Source of the DNA: CAYLPU01 sp964385635
GTDB lineage: Bacteria; Chloroflexota; Anaerolineae; B4-G1
Direction: 5' to 3'
DNA length: 29,355 bases
Assembly (NCBI GenBank): GCA_964385635.1
Contig: CAYLPU010000063.1
Span: forward strand, 1 to 29,355
Within the stretch, counting starts at the first letter, position 1. Every line of letters begins with the position of its first letter. The notes beneath the pieces are model-generated. The model did no database searches and was not told the origin of the DNA. It worked only from the letters and a program-made list of their open reading frames with translations. Shown piece after piece: positions 21,479 to 29,343 of this stretch. A program made the position numbers and the translations under genes.

Positions 21479-23160
21479 CCAGGCTTGTCTCCGGAGCCTA
21501 TGCCCTGGCCTGTGGTGCCATCGAGGCCTCTGTCTCGCTGGTGACCGGCTACCCGGGCGCGCCGGCCACGGCCGTCGTCGACGCCATCCTCCAACTGACC
21601 TCACCCAACGAAGTGCAGGTCGAGTGGACGAGCAACGAAAAAGTCGGTATTGAGATGGCCTTCGGCGCTTCCCTGGGGGGGATGCGCTCGCTCCTGTGCG
21701 TGAAAGGCGTGGGGCTCAATATCGCGCTCGACCCGTTGATGGCCTTCAACCTCTCCGGCTGCAACGGTGGGTTTGTCATCCTCGTCGGTGATGACCCCGG
21801 CGGTTGGGGATCGCAAAACGAGCAGGACAGCCGGGTGTTGGCCCTGGCGGCCGGGCTCCCGCTGCTCGAACCTGCCTCCGTCTCCGATGCACGTGTCGCG
21901 GTGCGCCAGGCGTTCGGACTGTCGGAGGAGATGGGCCTGCCGGTCATCGTGCGTGTCACCCGTGCGCTCGTCCTCGCCGAAGAGGAGGTCGAAGAAGAGA
22001 GACAGACTTCGGAAGTCTCAGAAGACCTCCGAAGTCTCGCGCTGCCTCCCTTTCAGCGTGAGTTCATGCGCTGGGTGGTGTTGCCCATCAACGTCGTGCC
22101 GTACCATCTGCGCCTGATTCAACGGCTGGAGGTGGTCCAGGCCCGTTTTGAGGACTCGCCGCTCAATGGGGTGGAAGGGGACGGGCCACAGGGGGTGATC
22201 GCAGCCGGGTTCGCTTACCGGAGGCTTTCGGACCTGCTGGGCGGTACCGTCCCACCCGCGCTGCGCATCCTGAGGTTGGGCACCTTCTACCCATTGCCTG
22301 TGAACCGAGTGGCGGCCTTTCTGCGGACGGTAGAATCGGTCCTGGTGCTGGAGGAAAGCGGTCCTTTGGTCGAACGGGCTGTGCGGGCGGCTGCGCAAGA
22401 GGCCAGGCTGACCCTGCCCATCTGTGGTCGCGACACAGGTCACGTTCCCCGGACTGGCGAGTTGTTCGCTCCCCACATCGCGGCTGCGCTGAATCGTTTC
22501 CTGCCTCGCCTGGCTTTGCCCACAGAGGGAGAGAGCAGCCGGCCCCGGCCCAGCCGGGAGCCTCTCTGCGATGGCTGCCCTTACATCCCCACCTTTGACG
22601 CGCTCACTGAGGTCATCGCCCAGTTTGGGGGAGGCGACGAGGTCATCGTCGTCGGCGACCCGGGCTGTATGGTCCGTGCCCAGTTGCCACCCTATGAACT
22701 GATGGATGTCAAGCACAGCCTCGGCTCGAGCATTGGGATGGCGGCCGGGATCGCCCTGAGCCAGACTTCGGCGGGCTTGGTCGAGCCGTCGAAGCGCGGC
22801 ACGGGAAAGCGCGTCGTCGCGCTGTGTGGTGACTCGGGATTTCTGCACTCCGGCTTCAGCGGTCTGGTGGACGCGACACGAGTCGGCGCGACGATGCTGG
22901 TGCTGATCCTCGATAACGGCACGACTGCGCTCTCAGGTGGACAGCCTCACCCGGCCAGCCGGGTGGACGCCCGAGGGAGGCCCCGGCGTGCGGTGGACCT
23001 GGCTGCTCTGGCCCGCGAGGCTGGTGCTGGAATGGTGCGTCTGGTTGACCTCGACCGCGGTGAGGACATTCGAGCCGCGATTGAGATGGGGATGAGTTTT
23101 GACGGGGTGGCCGTGGTCATCGCCCGTGGCCGGTGTGTCCGGTGGTCAGCGGCCGGGTGA
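21475..23160 (+). CDS. Indolepyruvate ferredoxin oxidoreductase alpha-like TPP enzyme without ferredoxin domain
   Basis: 561 aa. The N-terminal half matches the IorA pyrimidine-binding domain: LVTGYPGAPATAVVDAI, WTSNEKVGIEMAFGASLGG (Glu55), CVKGVGLNIALDPLMAFN, SQNEQDSRVLALAAGLPLLE. The C-terminal half carries CDGCPYIPTF and the TPP-binding region GDSGFLHSGFSGLVDATRVG (from residue 452) followed by LDNGTTALSGGQPHP. Standard IorA proteins end with a 4Fe-4S ferredoxin domain; this one stops at ARGRCVRWSAAG with no CxxCxxC cluster, and no iorB follows. A palindromic repeat at 22004-22037 adds an in-frame segment near residue 180. The ATG 21475 overlaps the racemase stop by four bases. Likely role: a 2-oxoacid-processing TPP enzyme acting with the amino-acid racemisation genes; the electron acceptor is unclear. 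Confidence 0.82.
   Translation: MTRLVSGAYALACGAIEASVSLVTGYPGAPATAVVDAILQLTSPNEVQVEWTSNEKVGIEMAFGASLGGMRSLLCVKGVGLNIALDPLMAFNLSGCNGGFVILVGDDPGGWGSQNEQDSRVLALAAGLPLLEPASVSDARVAVRQAFGLSEEMGLPVIVRVTRALVLAEEEVEEERQTSEVSEDLRSLALPPFQREFMRWVVLPINVVPYHLRLIQRLEVVQARFEDSPLNGVEGDGPQGVIAAGFAYRRLSDLLGGTVPPALRILRLGTFYPLPVNRVAAFLRTVESVLVLEESGPLVERAVRAAAQEARLTLPICGRDTGHVPRTGELFAPHIAAALNRFLPRLALPTEGESSRPRPSREPLCDGCPYIPTFDALTEVIAQFGGGDEVIVVGDPGCMVRAQLPPYELMDVKHSLGSSIGMAAGIALSQTSAGLVEPSKRGTGKRVVALCGDSGFLHSGFSGLVDATRVGATMLVLILDNGTTALSGGQPHPASRVDARGRPRRAVDLAALAREAGAGMVRLVDLDRGEDIRAAIEMGMSFDGVAVVIARGRCVRWSAAG
22004..22037. repeat. Palindromic repeat in frame within the IorA-like gene
   Basis: agacttcgg (22004-22012) pairs perfectly with ccgaagtct (22029-22037); the first half also forms agactt-cgg-aagtct. 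It encodes the polar linker RQTSEVSEDLRSL between two domains. Confidence 0.75.
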
Positions 23161-23465
23161 GTGAGAACACGGAGGGATAGGATTGGCGGATCAGAATCCG
23201 TAAATTCTGCGAATCCGTGTTCTCTTGGAATGACCACGGCCTCCTCGGGGCGGAGGAGGCCGTGACCACGAAAAAAGGAGGGTAACCACAAACAACTCTT
23301 GATGTGGGTTCCGGGGGGCGGGCCCCGCTCCCGCATCACCCTCATTCTAGCACAGGCGGGTGAAGGTTGGGTGAGGGAGGTGTTAAAAAACTCTTGGAAT
23401 GGGCGGTCATACAGAACCTTCGCCTGTGGTCTGCGTGGCCGCCGCGCGGGCTTTGGTGACGTGTG
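23161..23465. other. Intergenic region between convergent genes, with two hairpins
   Basis: No gene is seen. gagaacacgga (23163-23173) pairs perfectly with 23214-23224 and encloses smaller pairs (cagaat/attctg). cacggcctcctc (23235-23246) pairs perfectly with gaggaggccgtg (23253-23264) over a 6-base loop. The second stem is strong, and as the flanking genes converge it may help to stop transcription in both directions, but no T-tract follows it on either strand. An 11-bp phrase ctcttggaatg occurs twice (about 23222 and 23392). Confidence 0.6.
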
Positions 23466-25427
23466 CTAGGCTTCGGGTTGGGCCGGGGGGATGATCTGTG
23501 GGTCGGCTCGATTGGCGTCGTCGTTCCAGCGCAGCAGGTCTGCCTCGTATCCGTGCTCGTCGCTCACCAGCCGGGTGAAAGTAAACTGCACTTCCCGCCC
23601 CAGAGTCTGGAGGCGACGTGCCTCCTCGGCAAACCAGGGGGTCCAGGAGCCTATGTTCAGGTAGTAGACGTGGCGACTGTCTTGTTTCCGCTCCACGATC
23701 CGAGCGTCGGGCCGGTGATCGTGGCCCATCACGTAGTACCGCAGGTCGGGGTCTTTTGCCCGCAGGAGGCTGTGGATGCGGCGAGCAGCCTCGGACAGGT
23801 AGAGTTTTGAATGTCGCTGTCCCATCCAGCGTTGTACAATCGCGTAGGCTGCGGGCGGTGCCAGCCAGAGGAGAATCTTCGTCAGAAGTTGTAGGGCTGG
23901 CCCCACAGTAGTGAAGATGAAGTTGGCGGGGATCAGGCTGGACAGGGCCGGGGCGACGACCAGGTACCAGAGGGCTCCCCCTCCGACCACCAGGGCAGCC
24001 AACACCAGCAGGAGGAGACCCTTCACGACGTGCCCAACCGGGCTGAACAAGATCCAGGCCAGCGGCTGGCGCAGGAGGAGCGGTGTGTCTCCCTCGTGGT
24101 AGATCTTCTGCACCCCCTCCGGCTCCAGACTGGCGACCTCTGCATAACGAGCGAAGTCTTCCTCCGTCGGTCCCTGGTCCTGCTCCTTCCCTGCCCGCCA
24201 CAGCCGCTGGGCCATCCGGAGGAAGTCCAGCCCGTGGCGGATGAGGATCGCCAGCGTCTTGAAGGGATAGCGGCGGATCAAATCCAGGAGCACGACCCCG
24301 TAGGTTCCCCGGTTTTCCCACGCCGGGTACTCGTTCTCCAGGTAGTTGTGGAAGCAGATCACGCCGAAACTTCCCACGTCGGGGTTGAGGAGCCGTTCAT
24401 TCCCAGGCAGAAGGGGGCGGATGGGGTTGGGGCAGGCGTTGAGTAGTTCGTACTGGGAGCCGTGTTCGGCGTAGAAGATTCCCCGGCGGTAGTAGAACCA
24501 GCCGGGGCGGAATTCGATCCGCTCTTCAAAGTCGGGGGGGAAGGGGTGTCCTTCGTCGTACCCGAAGGCGGCAGGGTACTCACGGGCGACGAACTCGCGC
24601 AACCGCTCCTGCACCTCCGGCCAGAAGAGTTCCAGGTCGTGGTTGCCCCGCAGGAAGACCACCCGGTGACCACAGCCGATAAACCACGCCAGGGCGCGGA
24701 AGAAGAGGGGATGGCCCTGGTAGATGGACTCCAGTTTGTCTGCGCTCTTCCCCGGGCTAGGGAGGAAGCCGTACCGCCGCTCGAACAGTTCGTCCTGCCG
24801 GCGGGTGCGCTCCTGGTGACGATGTTCTCTGAGGGTGGGGATGGGCTCCCCCTCCTCGATACCCCGGGGCGCGATCTCTTCTCCCTCCGTCGGAGCCTGC
24901 AGGACAAGAGGTGCGTCTACCTGCCGGGCCGCTTCCACCACCTCGGGCCGGTAGCGCCCGTAGATGTACGCTGCCCACTCTGGAACGGGGGTTGCTTCCG
25001 AGGGCCCCACGCTCTCCTGGTCGGAGGAAAGAGGTTCCAGCCGGACCCGTCCCTCCAGTACGTCATCCTCAAAGATGAGCCGCTGGACCCTCTGGGAGGC
25101 TCGCTCCTCGGGGGCCGCTTCGCCGAACTGGCTCTGCCAGTACCGGATCACCTGCTGGGGGTCGGCGAGGTCCAGTTCCTGCTGGCGGAGGTCTCGTTCC
25201 CGGAAGTATTGTGCGACCACCTTCTGGTCCACGGGAAAAAAATCGAAAGCGTCGCCGGCGAAGACCAGTTCCCACCGCCGATCCTCGGCACAGTTCTCAT
25301 CGGCCCAGCGGAGCCAGCGGAAGAAGACTTCGTCGAAGAAGAAGTCTTCCCGGGGGTGGTAAGCGCGGCGCTGGGGGTCATACCCCAGGGAAAGGTGCAG
25401 GTCGCTGACGAAGAGGTAGTTCCACAT
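23466..25427 (-). CDS. Membrane-anchored metallophosphoesterase
   Basis: 653 aa calcineurin-like phosphoesterase. All metal-binding motifs are present: SDLHL (Asp9, His11), GDAFDFF (Asp59, Asp62), GNHD (261-264), AEHGSQYE (His321) and GHDHRPD (567-570). A long charged insertion (about 70-240) separates the second and third motifs. Two hydrophobic segments, about 468-490 and 503-530, lie between the fifth motif and GHDH, so the catalytic halves flank a membrane hairpin. The substrate cannot be told. The in-frame ATG 25466 lies inside the upstream gene; ATG 25427 starts one base after that gene's stop and begins the conserved first strand (WNYLFVSDLHL), so I prefer it. It is the second gene of a two-gene minus-strand operon with the lipoprotein. 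Confidence 0.85.
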   Translation of the reverse strand: MWNYLFVSDLHLSLGYDPQRRAYHPREDFFFDEVFFRWLRWADENCAEDRRWELVFAGDAFDFFPVDQKVVAQYFRERDLRQQELDLADPQQVIRYWQSQFGEAAPEERASQRVQRLIFEDDVLEGRVRLEPLSSDQESVGPSEATPVPEWAAYIYGRYRPEVVEAARQVDAPLVLQAPTEGEEIAPRGIEEGEPIPTLREHRHQERTRRQDELFERRYGFLPSPGKSADKLESIYQGHPLFFRALAWFIGCGHRVVFLRGNHDLELFWPEVQERLREFVAREYPAAFGYDEGHPFPPDFEERIEFRPGWFYYRRGIFYAEHGSQYELLNACPNPIRPLLPGNERLLNPDVGSFGVICFHNYLENEYPAWENRGTYGVVLLDLIRRYPFKTLAILIRHGLDFLRMAQRLWRAGKEQDQGPTEEDFARYAEVASLEPEGVQKIYHEGDTPLLLRQPLAWILFSPVGHVVKGLLLLVLAALVVGGGALWYLVVAPALSSLIPANFIFTTVGPALQLLTKILLWLAPPAAYAIVQRWMGQRHSKLYLSEAARRIHSLLRAKDPDLRYYVMGHDHRPDARIVERKQDSRHVYYLNIGSWTPWFAEEARRLQTLGREVQFTFTRLVSDEHGYEADLLRWNDDANRADPQIIPPAQPEA

Positions 25428-25428
25428 C

Positions 25429-26124
25429 TTATTCTTCAGGTTGTTCAGACTGTTCGAGGTATTCAAGCGCTGGAATCAGGATCTCCAGGGCTGCGTTTAC
25501 CTGTTGTCTTGCAAACCCCCACTGCTGCTGCGTGACAATTATCTCAACATCCGGGTCGGCCAACCAGCCACGGCAATTCTCGGCCAGGTCGTGCGCGCCG
25601 TATGAGAAAATATCGACCGCCTGCTGATAACTGTTGTAGGCATACTGCGCTGCTTTGCTGCTTCCAGCCACGTCGAGAGTCAGTGTGTCCACGGCGGCAT
25701 CGTAGAGATCGACAAGTAACTGGCAATCGAGATCACCTCCAGCCACGGCCGCGTCTATCGAACCTCCGAATCCCTCAATCGGGCTACGCGCATCACGCAT
25801 CGCCTGGAGCAGCGTTGGGGTAATATCAGTCGTAGGCGCGATCGTTGGTGTCAAGGCTGATGTCGAAATTGGTGTCGGAGTTGGTATTGGAGTTGCAGTT
25901 AATGTCGGGGTTAGTTCCGGCGTCGGGGTCGAGATTGATACCGGTACAGGTGTCGGTGTCGGTACGGAGGTAGGGATTGGGTAAGGTGTGTATGTGGGAT
26001 ACGGCGTATAGGTTGGGTAGGGCGTATACGTGGGATAAGGTGTCACCTCTGACGAGCGGCATCCCGTTAGCACCGCGCTCGCCACCAAAAGGCAGATGAT
26101 CATGAAAGTAGATCTCTTGTTCAT
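25429..26124 (-). CDS. Lipoprotein with Thr/Pro-rich repeat stalk
   Basis: 231 aa. A type II signal peptide is clear: MNKRST, a hydrophobic core, then the lipobox LTGC with Cys22. Residues about 29-48 are tandem PYPTYT units, encoded by 18-bp DNA repeats (about 25980-26045), followed by a long TP-rich stretch to about 105 that would act as a stalk on the outer surface. The remaining 125 residues are helical and acidic (DLDCQLLVDLYDAAVDTLTL, ALEILIPALEYLEQSEQ), with two Cys that may pair. I do not recognise this domain. The ATG is preceded by GGGAGGAG and by a good promoter at 26181-26209. It is co-transcribed with the metallophosphoesterase. Confidence 0.8.
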   Translation of the reverse strand: MNKRSTFMIICLLVASAVLTGCRSSEVTPYPTYTPYPTYTPYPTYTPYPIPTSVPTPTPVPVSISTPTPELTPTLTATPIPTPTPISTSALTPTIAPTTDITPTLLQAMRDARSPIEGFGGSIDAAVAGGDLDCQLLVDLYDAAVDTLTLDVAGSSKAAQYAYNSYQQAVDIFSYGAHDLAENCRGWLADPDVEIIVTQQQWGFARQQVNAALEILIPALEYLEQSEQPEE

Positions 26125-26180
26125 TGCTCCTCCCTCGTTTGCATGGGGCGCTTTCTATTGCATTGTGTGGGGACAATGAC

Positions 26181-26209
26181 AGTATAGCCTAACCTGGTAT
26201 AGAAGTCAA
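26181..26209 (-). promoter_or_regulatory. Promoter of the lipoprotein-phosphoesterase operon
   Basis: On the minus strand TTGACT (26209-26204), 17 bp, TATACT (26186-26181). The start would be near 26174, about 50 nt before the ATG. Confidence 0.75.
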
Positions 26210-26227
26210 GCGTTTGTTGCGCTTGGT

Positions 26228-26256
26228 TTGCGTTGCCTGGCGCATTATGCTACAAT
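26228..26256 (+). promoter_or_regulatory. Promoter towards the 26396 gene
   Basis: TTGCGT (26228-26233), 17 bp, TACAAT (26251-26256), with an extended -10 TGC at 26248-26250. It faces away from the minus-strand promoter only 19 bp to the left, so the two could share regulation. The leader to ATG 26396 would be about 130 nt. Confidence 0.6.
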
Positions 26257-26395
26257 CGTCGTTACTGACGACAGCCTCTCGCGGTTTGCGGGAGTCTGAG
26301 GCATGGCAGGGCGGGCGTGTGCCCCGGCGTGGACATGATAGCACAAGTAGGCAGGATTGGCGGATTGCGGATTTTGGATTTGCGAGGAGAACGTC

Positions 26396-27205
26396 ATGCT
26401 GGATGAAGAACAGGCTTTCAAGGCGGGTCGGGTTGCTGCCCGCCGCTTCATCAACTGGATGCGGCGAGCCAGAGGCAACCAGGCCGCCCGGGCCGAGGCC
26501 CTGCCCCTGCGTCGCGATATGGTGACGCTGCTCACATACGTGCGTGACAATCGGGTCACTGGCACGCGAAGCACCGGCAACCTGCCCCTCAAGGCTGTGC
26601 GTGAGGTGACCGCCCGCTTCGTCCATCCGCCGCAACTGGATACCACCATCGGAGACCGCACCTTTCGGCTTCGAAGCGAATACGATGTCTGGCCTCTCTA
26701 CTTCCTGCATACCCTGGCAGAAGTTGGCGAATTGCTGGAGGGAGGCCCGGCCCGGCGGTGGCGGCTTGCGCCAGACGGCGCAGGGCTCTTGACCGCTGCT
26801 CCCTTGATCCAGGTGTGGATAATGTTCGTCATCTGGTGGAAACGAGTCAACTGGCTTATCGCCTACCCTTTCGGCGGCATGGGCGAAAGCCTGCCGCCCC
26901 GTTTCGAAGAGATCACCCTGGCCCACCTGCTGTCTTTGCCAGCCAACACACGCATTCCCTTTGAACCGTTCGCCGACAGGCTGATCCAGGAGACTGGGCT
27001 GAAGTGGACAGCGCCGGACATGACCTATGCCCGGATGTCACTGCATAGTGCCATCCGGCGTTTGGTGATTGGCATCCTGGCCGATTTCGGGGCGGTGGAG
27101 CCGGAGTATCAGGACAAGCCGCTAGGCAGGGGCACGACTCGGGAACTGGTTGCCTTTCGGATCACCTCTCTCGGCAAGGGGTTGTTGGAGTCACTTGAGG
27201 GATGA
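26396..27205 (+). CDS. Hypothetical protein
   Basis: 269 aa, not recognised. It begins MLDEEQAFKAGRVAARRFIN and has two basic helical stretches at the start (RRFINWMRRARGNQAARAEA). A middle part is rich in aromatic residues (IQVWIMFVIWWKRVNWLIAY), which could be a membrane-facing or buried helix. The end (MSLHSAIRRLVIGILADFGAVEP, then FRITSLGKGLLESL) looks like a winged-helix of the kind that closes with a beta-hairpin. ATG 26396 has GAGGAGA seven bases upstream. It overlaps the start of the next small ORF and leads towards the Mrr-TIR gene, so an accessory or defence role is possible, but nothing in the sequence proves it. Confidence 0.65.
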   Translation: MLDEEQAFKAGRVAARRFINWMRRARGNQAARAEALPLRRDMVTLLTYVRDNRVTGTRSTGNLPLKAVREVTARFVHPPQLDTTIGDRTFRLRSEYDVWPLYFLHTLAEVGELLEGGPARRWRLAPDGAGLLTAAPLIQVWIMFVIWWKRVNWLIAYPFGGMGESLPPRFEEITLAHLLSLPANTRIPFEPFADRLIQETGLKWTAPDMTYARMSLHSAIRRLVIGILADFGAVEPEYQDKPLGRGTTRELVAFRITSLGKGLLESLEG

Positions 27206-27449
27206 AGCCTATGCCGAGCGGGTGGCCCTGGGCGAGCAGTTGGCCCGCGAGCGGGAGAAAGCAATCGGCTACTTCGAAGTCCAGGAGGCCGCCGTGCGCC
27301 AGATTGCCATCGTCAACATCCGCCAGGCCCGCCTGGCCGATCTCTACCACCGCCGCCAGGAAGCACTGACTGCTCTGCAGCGGCGTGGCGAATCGGTGCC
27401 TGGCCTGAAGTTGGAGCAAGTGGCGGTGGTGACTGTGGAACAACGATGA
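27195..27449 (+). CDS. Small ORF resembling the C-terminal coil of an SNF2-type helicase
   Basis: 84 aa from TTG 27195, with GGAG at 27187-27190; a GTG at 27222 is the alternative start. The sequence RDEAYAERVALGEQLARERE, then AAVRQIAIVNIRQARLADLY, is a charged helix pair ending in a short strand (LEQVAVVTVEQR). It reminds me of the extreme C-terminus of large SNF2-type helicases found in defence islands, but no helicase core precedes it here. It may be a remnant of a lost helicase gene, or a small coil protein. It overlaps the end of the preceding gene by 11 bp and stops 25 bp before the next. Confidence 0.45.
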   Translation: MRDEAYAERVALGEQLAREREKAIGYFEVQEAAVRQIAIVNIRQARLADLYHRRQEALTALQRRGESVPGLKLEQVAVVTVEQR

Positions 27450-27474
27450 CCGATCGCATCCAGGTGAGGGGAAG

Positions 27475-29343
27475 ATGACATCACGAGATAGAAGCCCTGA
27501 ACGAACACAGGCAACAAAGACCGGCAGGGAACTGGAGCGACTCGTGGCGAATGCCTACCGCGCGATGGGGGCGCGGAAGGTCGAGCACGACGTCGAGTTG
27601 GCTGGGCACCAAATTGACGTATACGTCGAGCTAGAGACGCTGGACCGCGGCCTGCATCGCGTCGCTGTCGAGGTGAAGGACTATACCTCCCCGGTAGGCA
27701 TCAAGATCGTCAGCGATTTCTCGGATATTGTGGACCGCCTACGCCGGGAACGGCTGATTGACGAAGGAGTCGTTGTCTCGGCGGCGGGGTTCAGTAGACC
27801 GGCCCGCAACGCTGCCAAAAAGCACGACATCCGGCTGCTGGAGCCGGCTGACCTGGACGCGATGGTCACCGAGGTGCAGGCAACGAGGCCGACTACAAGC
27901 CCCCCTTCAACCATCCTTGCTGCGCCGCCTACTCCACGGCCAGGGGAGGGCGAAGAGGAAGACGAGCGGGCGCTACAAAGCGACGCGATAGCATCAGGTG
28001 AGTCTTCCCCGATAACATTGAGCTCACCGTCCCTATCAAAAGAACCGGTGCGAGAACGCCGAAAGCGCTCCCGCCTAATTGCTGACCACTGCGTTGACGT
28101 CATGATCTCGTTCGATCTTCTTCTGGAGCAGACAGAAAGACCACAAGATTGGGCTGGTATCCGGCTTCGAGGCAAAGAGACAAGCCGGGAAGGATACTTT
28201 GTCATCGTCCGTAGAGATGGGCGTGTGGAAATTGTCCTGGTTGGACCTGGCTCCCAGGAGCGAATCCTCGGCTCCTACACACTTCCCCACATGTTGCAGA
28301 CAATGCACTTCGCAATTACCCTAGCAGACACACGCATTTCAGTGAAGTTGAAGGGCACAGAGATTCTGCGGGCTGAAGCAGGCCAGTACACTGATGTCGG
28401 TGGTGTCTTTCTCGAAGTCTGCAGAGCTACCGCCACGTTCAGCAATCTTTGGATTGGGCCAATACATTTCGCAGGTGCTCCAATACGGAATCTGGGCGAT
28501 GAATTTCGTTACGACGCTTTCATTAGCTACAGCCACCATGACAAGGAGTGGGTGCGCGGTTGGTTGCTACCCCGTCTGGAAGAGGCTGGCCTGCGTGTGT
28601 GCATAGACTTCCGCGACTTCGAACCCGGCCTGCCCAGCCTGGTCAACATGGAGAACGCCGTCGAGCGCAGCCGCAAGACGCTGATCGTGCTCACCCCCGA
28701 TTGGGTCGCGAGCGAGTGGACGACCTTTGAGGGCCTGCTCATCCAGACTGACGATCCTGCTGGCCGGAAGGCTCGCATGATCCCGCTGCGACTCAAGTCC
28801 TGTGAGCCCCCGAAGCGCATTGCTATGCTGACCTACGTGGACTTCACCCAACTGGCTGAGGCAGAGTTTCAGTTGGGGCGGTTGGTGGCGGCTATTAGAG
28901 GCGAGCCATTGCCCCCTTGGGTTCGGAACCGCCGTATCGACGCCGCAGCTCCCAGCCACGCAGAAGTTGGTCAGCACATAGACCTTCTGGTACAAGTGCG
29001 TTTTCCTGATTCGCCGTTGCTAGGCATCAAGGACTGGCCAACCAGGCAGAAACCAACTTCGATAGAGCAGGCATCGGAGCCGGTGGCCCTGGAATTTCCG
29101 ATAGACCCTCGGACGGGCAAACTAGGCTCTGCCCGTCTGCAAATTCGAGTTGTAACACCAGATTTCAGAATCGAAGGCGCGGCGCAACAGCTTGTGAAGG
29201 TACCACCAGATAGATACTCCAAGCGTATCTCCTTTCTCCTAACTGCGATAAAGGTAGGTAGCTGCAGGATCAACGTTGAAGTATACAGTGTTGACCACAT
29301 TTGCCTAGCAGTTTGTCGGAGAGGAAGCTTTGGTAGCTCATGA
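27475..29343 (+). CDS. Multidomain protein: Mrr-like nuclease, beta-sandwich, TIR, and C-terminal beta domain
   Basis: 622 aa. Residues 15-135 form a Mrr/PD-(D/E)xK restriction nuclease-like domain: GRELERLVANAYRAMGARKV, Asp48 in HQIDVYVE, Glu66-V-Lys68 in VAVEVKDY, and GVVVSAAGFSRPARNAAKKH. A low-complexity linker (about 136-195) follows. Residues about 205-325 look like a LamG/glycosidase-type beta-sandwich (SFDLLLEQTERPQDWAGIRL to ATATFSNLWIGP). Residues 346 to about 470 are a TIR domain: YDAFISYSHHDKEWVRGWLL, LRVCIDFRDFEPG, SRKTLIVLTPDW, and EWTTFE with the probable catalytic Glu419. The last 130 residues look like a further beta-sandwich (LLVQVRFPDSPLLGIKDWPT, IRVVTPDFRIEG). TIR domains of this type often hydrolyse NAD or make signal molecules. 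The final residues (CRRGSFGSS) look abrupt, so a frameshift near the 3' end is possible. Confidence 0.8.
   Translation: MTSRDRSPERTQATKTGRELERLVANAYRAMGARKVEHDVELAGHQIDVYVELETLDRGLHRVAVEVKDYTSPVGIKIVSDFSDIVDRLRRERLIDEGVVVSAAGFSRPARNAAKKHDIRLLEPADLDAMVTEVQATRPTTSPPSTILAAPPTPRPGEGEEEDERALQSDAIASGESSPITLSSPSLSKEPVRERRKRSRLIADHCVDVMISFDLLLEQTERPQDWAGIRLRGKETSREGYFVIVRRDGRVEIVLVGPGSQERILGSYTLPHMLQTMHFAITLADTRISVKLKGTEILRAEAGQYTDVGGVFLEVCRATATFSNLWIGPIHFAGAPIRNLGDEFRYDAFISYSHHDKEWVRGWLLPRLEEAGLRVCIDFRDFEPGLPSLVNMENAVERSRKTLIVLTPDWVASEWTTFEGLLIQTDDPAGRKARMIPLRLKSCEPPKRIAMLTYVDFTQLAEAEFQLGRLVAAIRGEPLPPWVRNRRIDAAAPSHAEVGQHIDLLVQVRFPDSPLLGIKDWPTRQKPTSIEQASEPVALEFPIDPRTGKLGSARLQIRVVTPDFRIEGAAQQLVKVPPDRYSKRISFLLTAIKVGSCRINVEVYSVDHICLAVCRRGSFGSS

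Noticed and set aside
23235..23264. Strong hairpin as an intrinsic terminator
   Set aside because: No T-tract follows the stem on either strand; on the minus strand the T run lies before the stem. Kept only as a hairpin.
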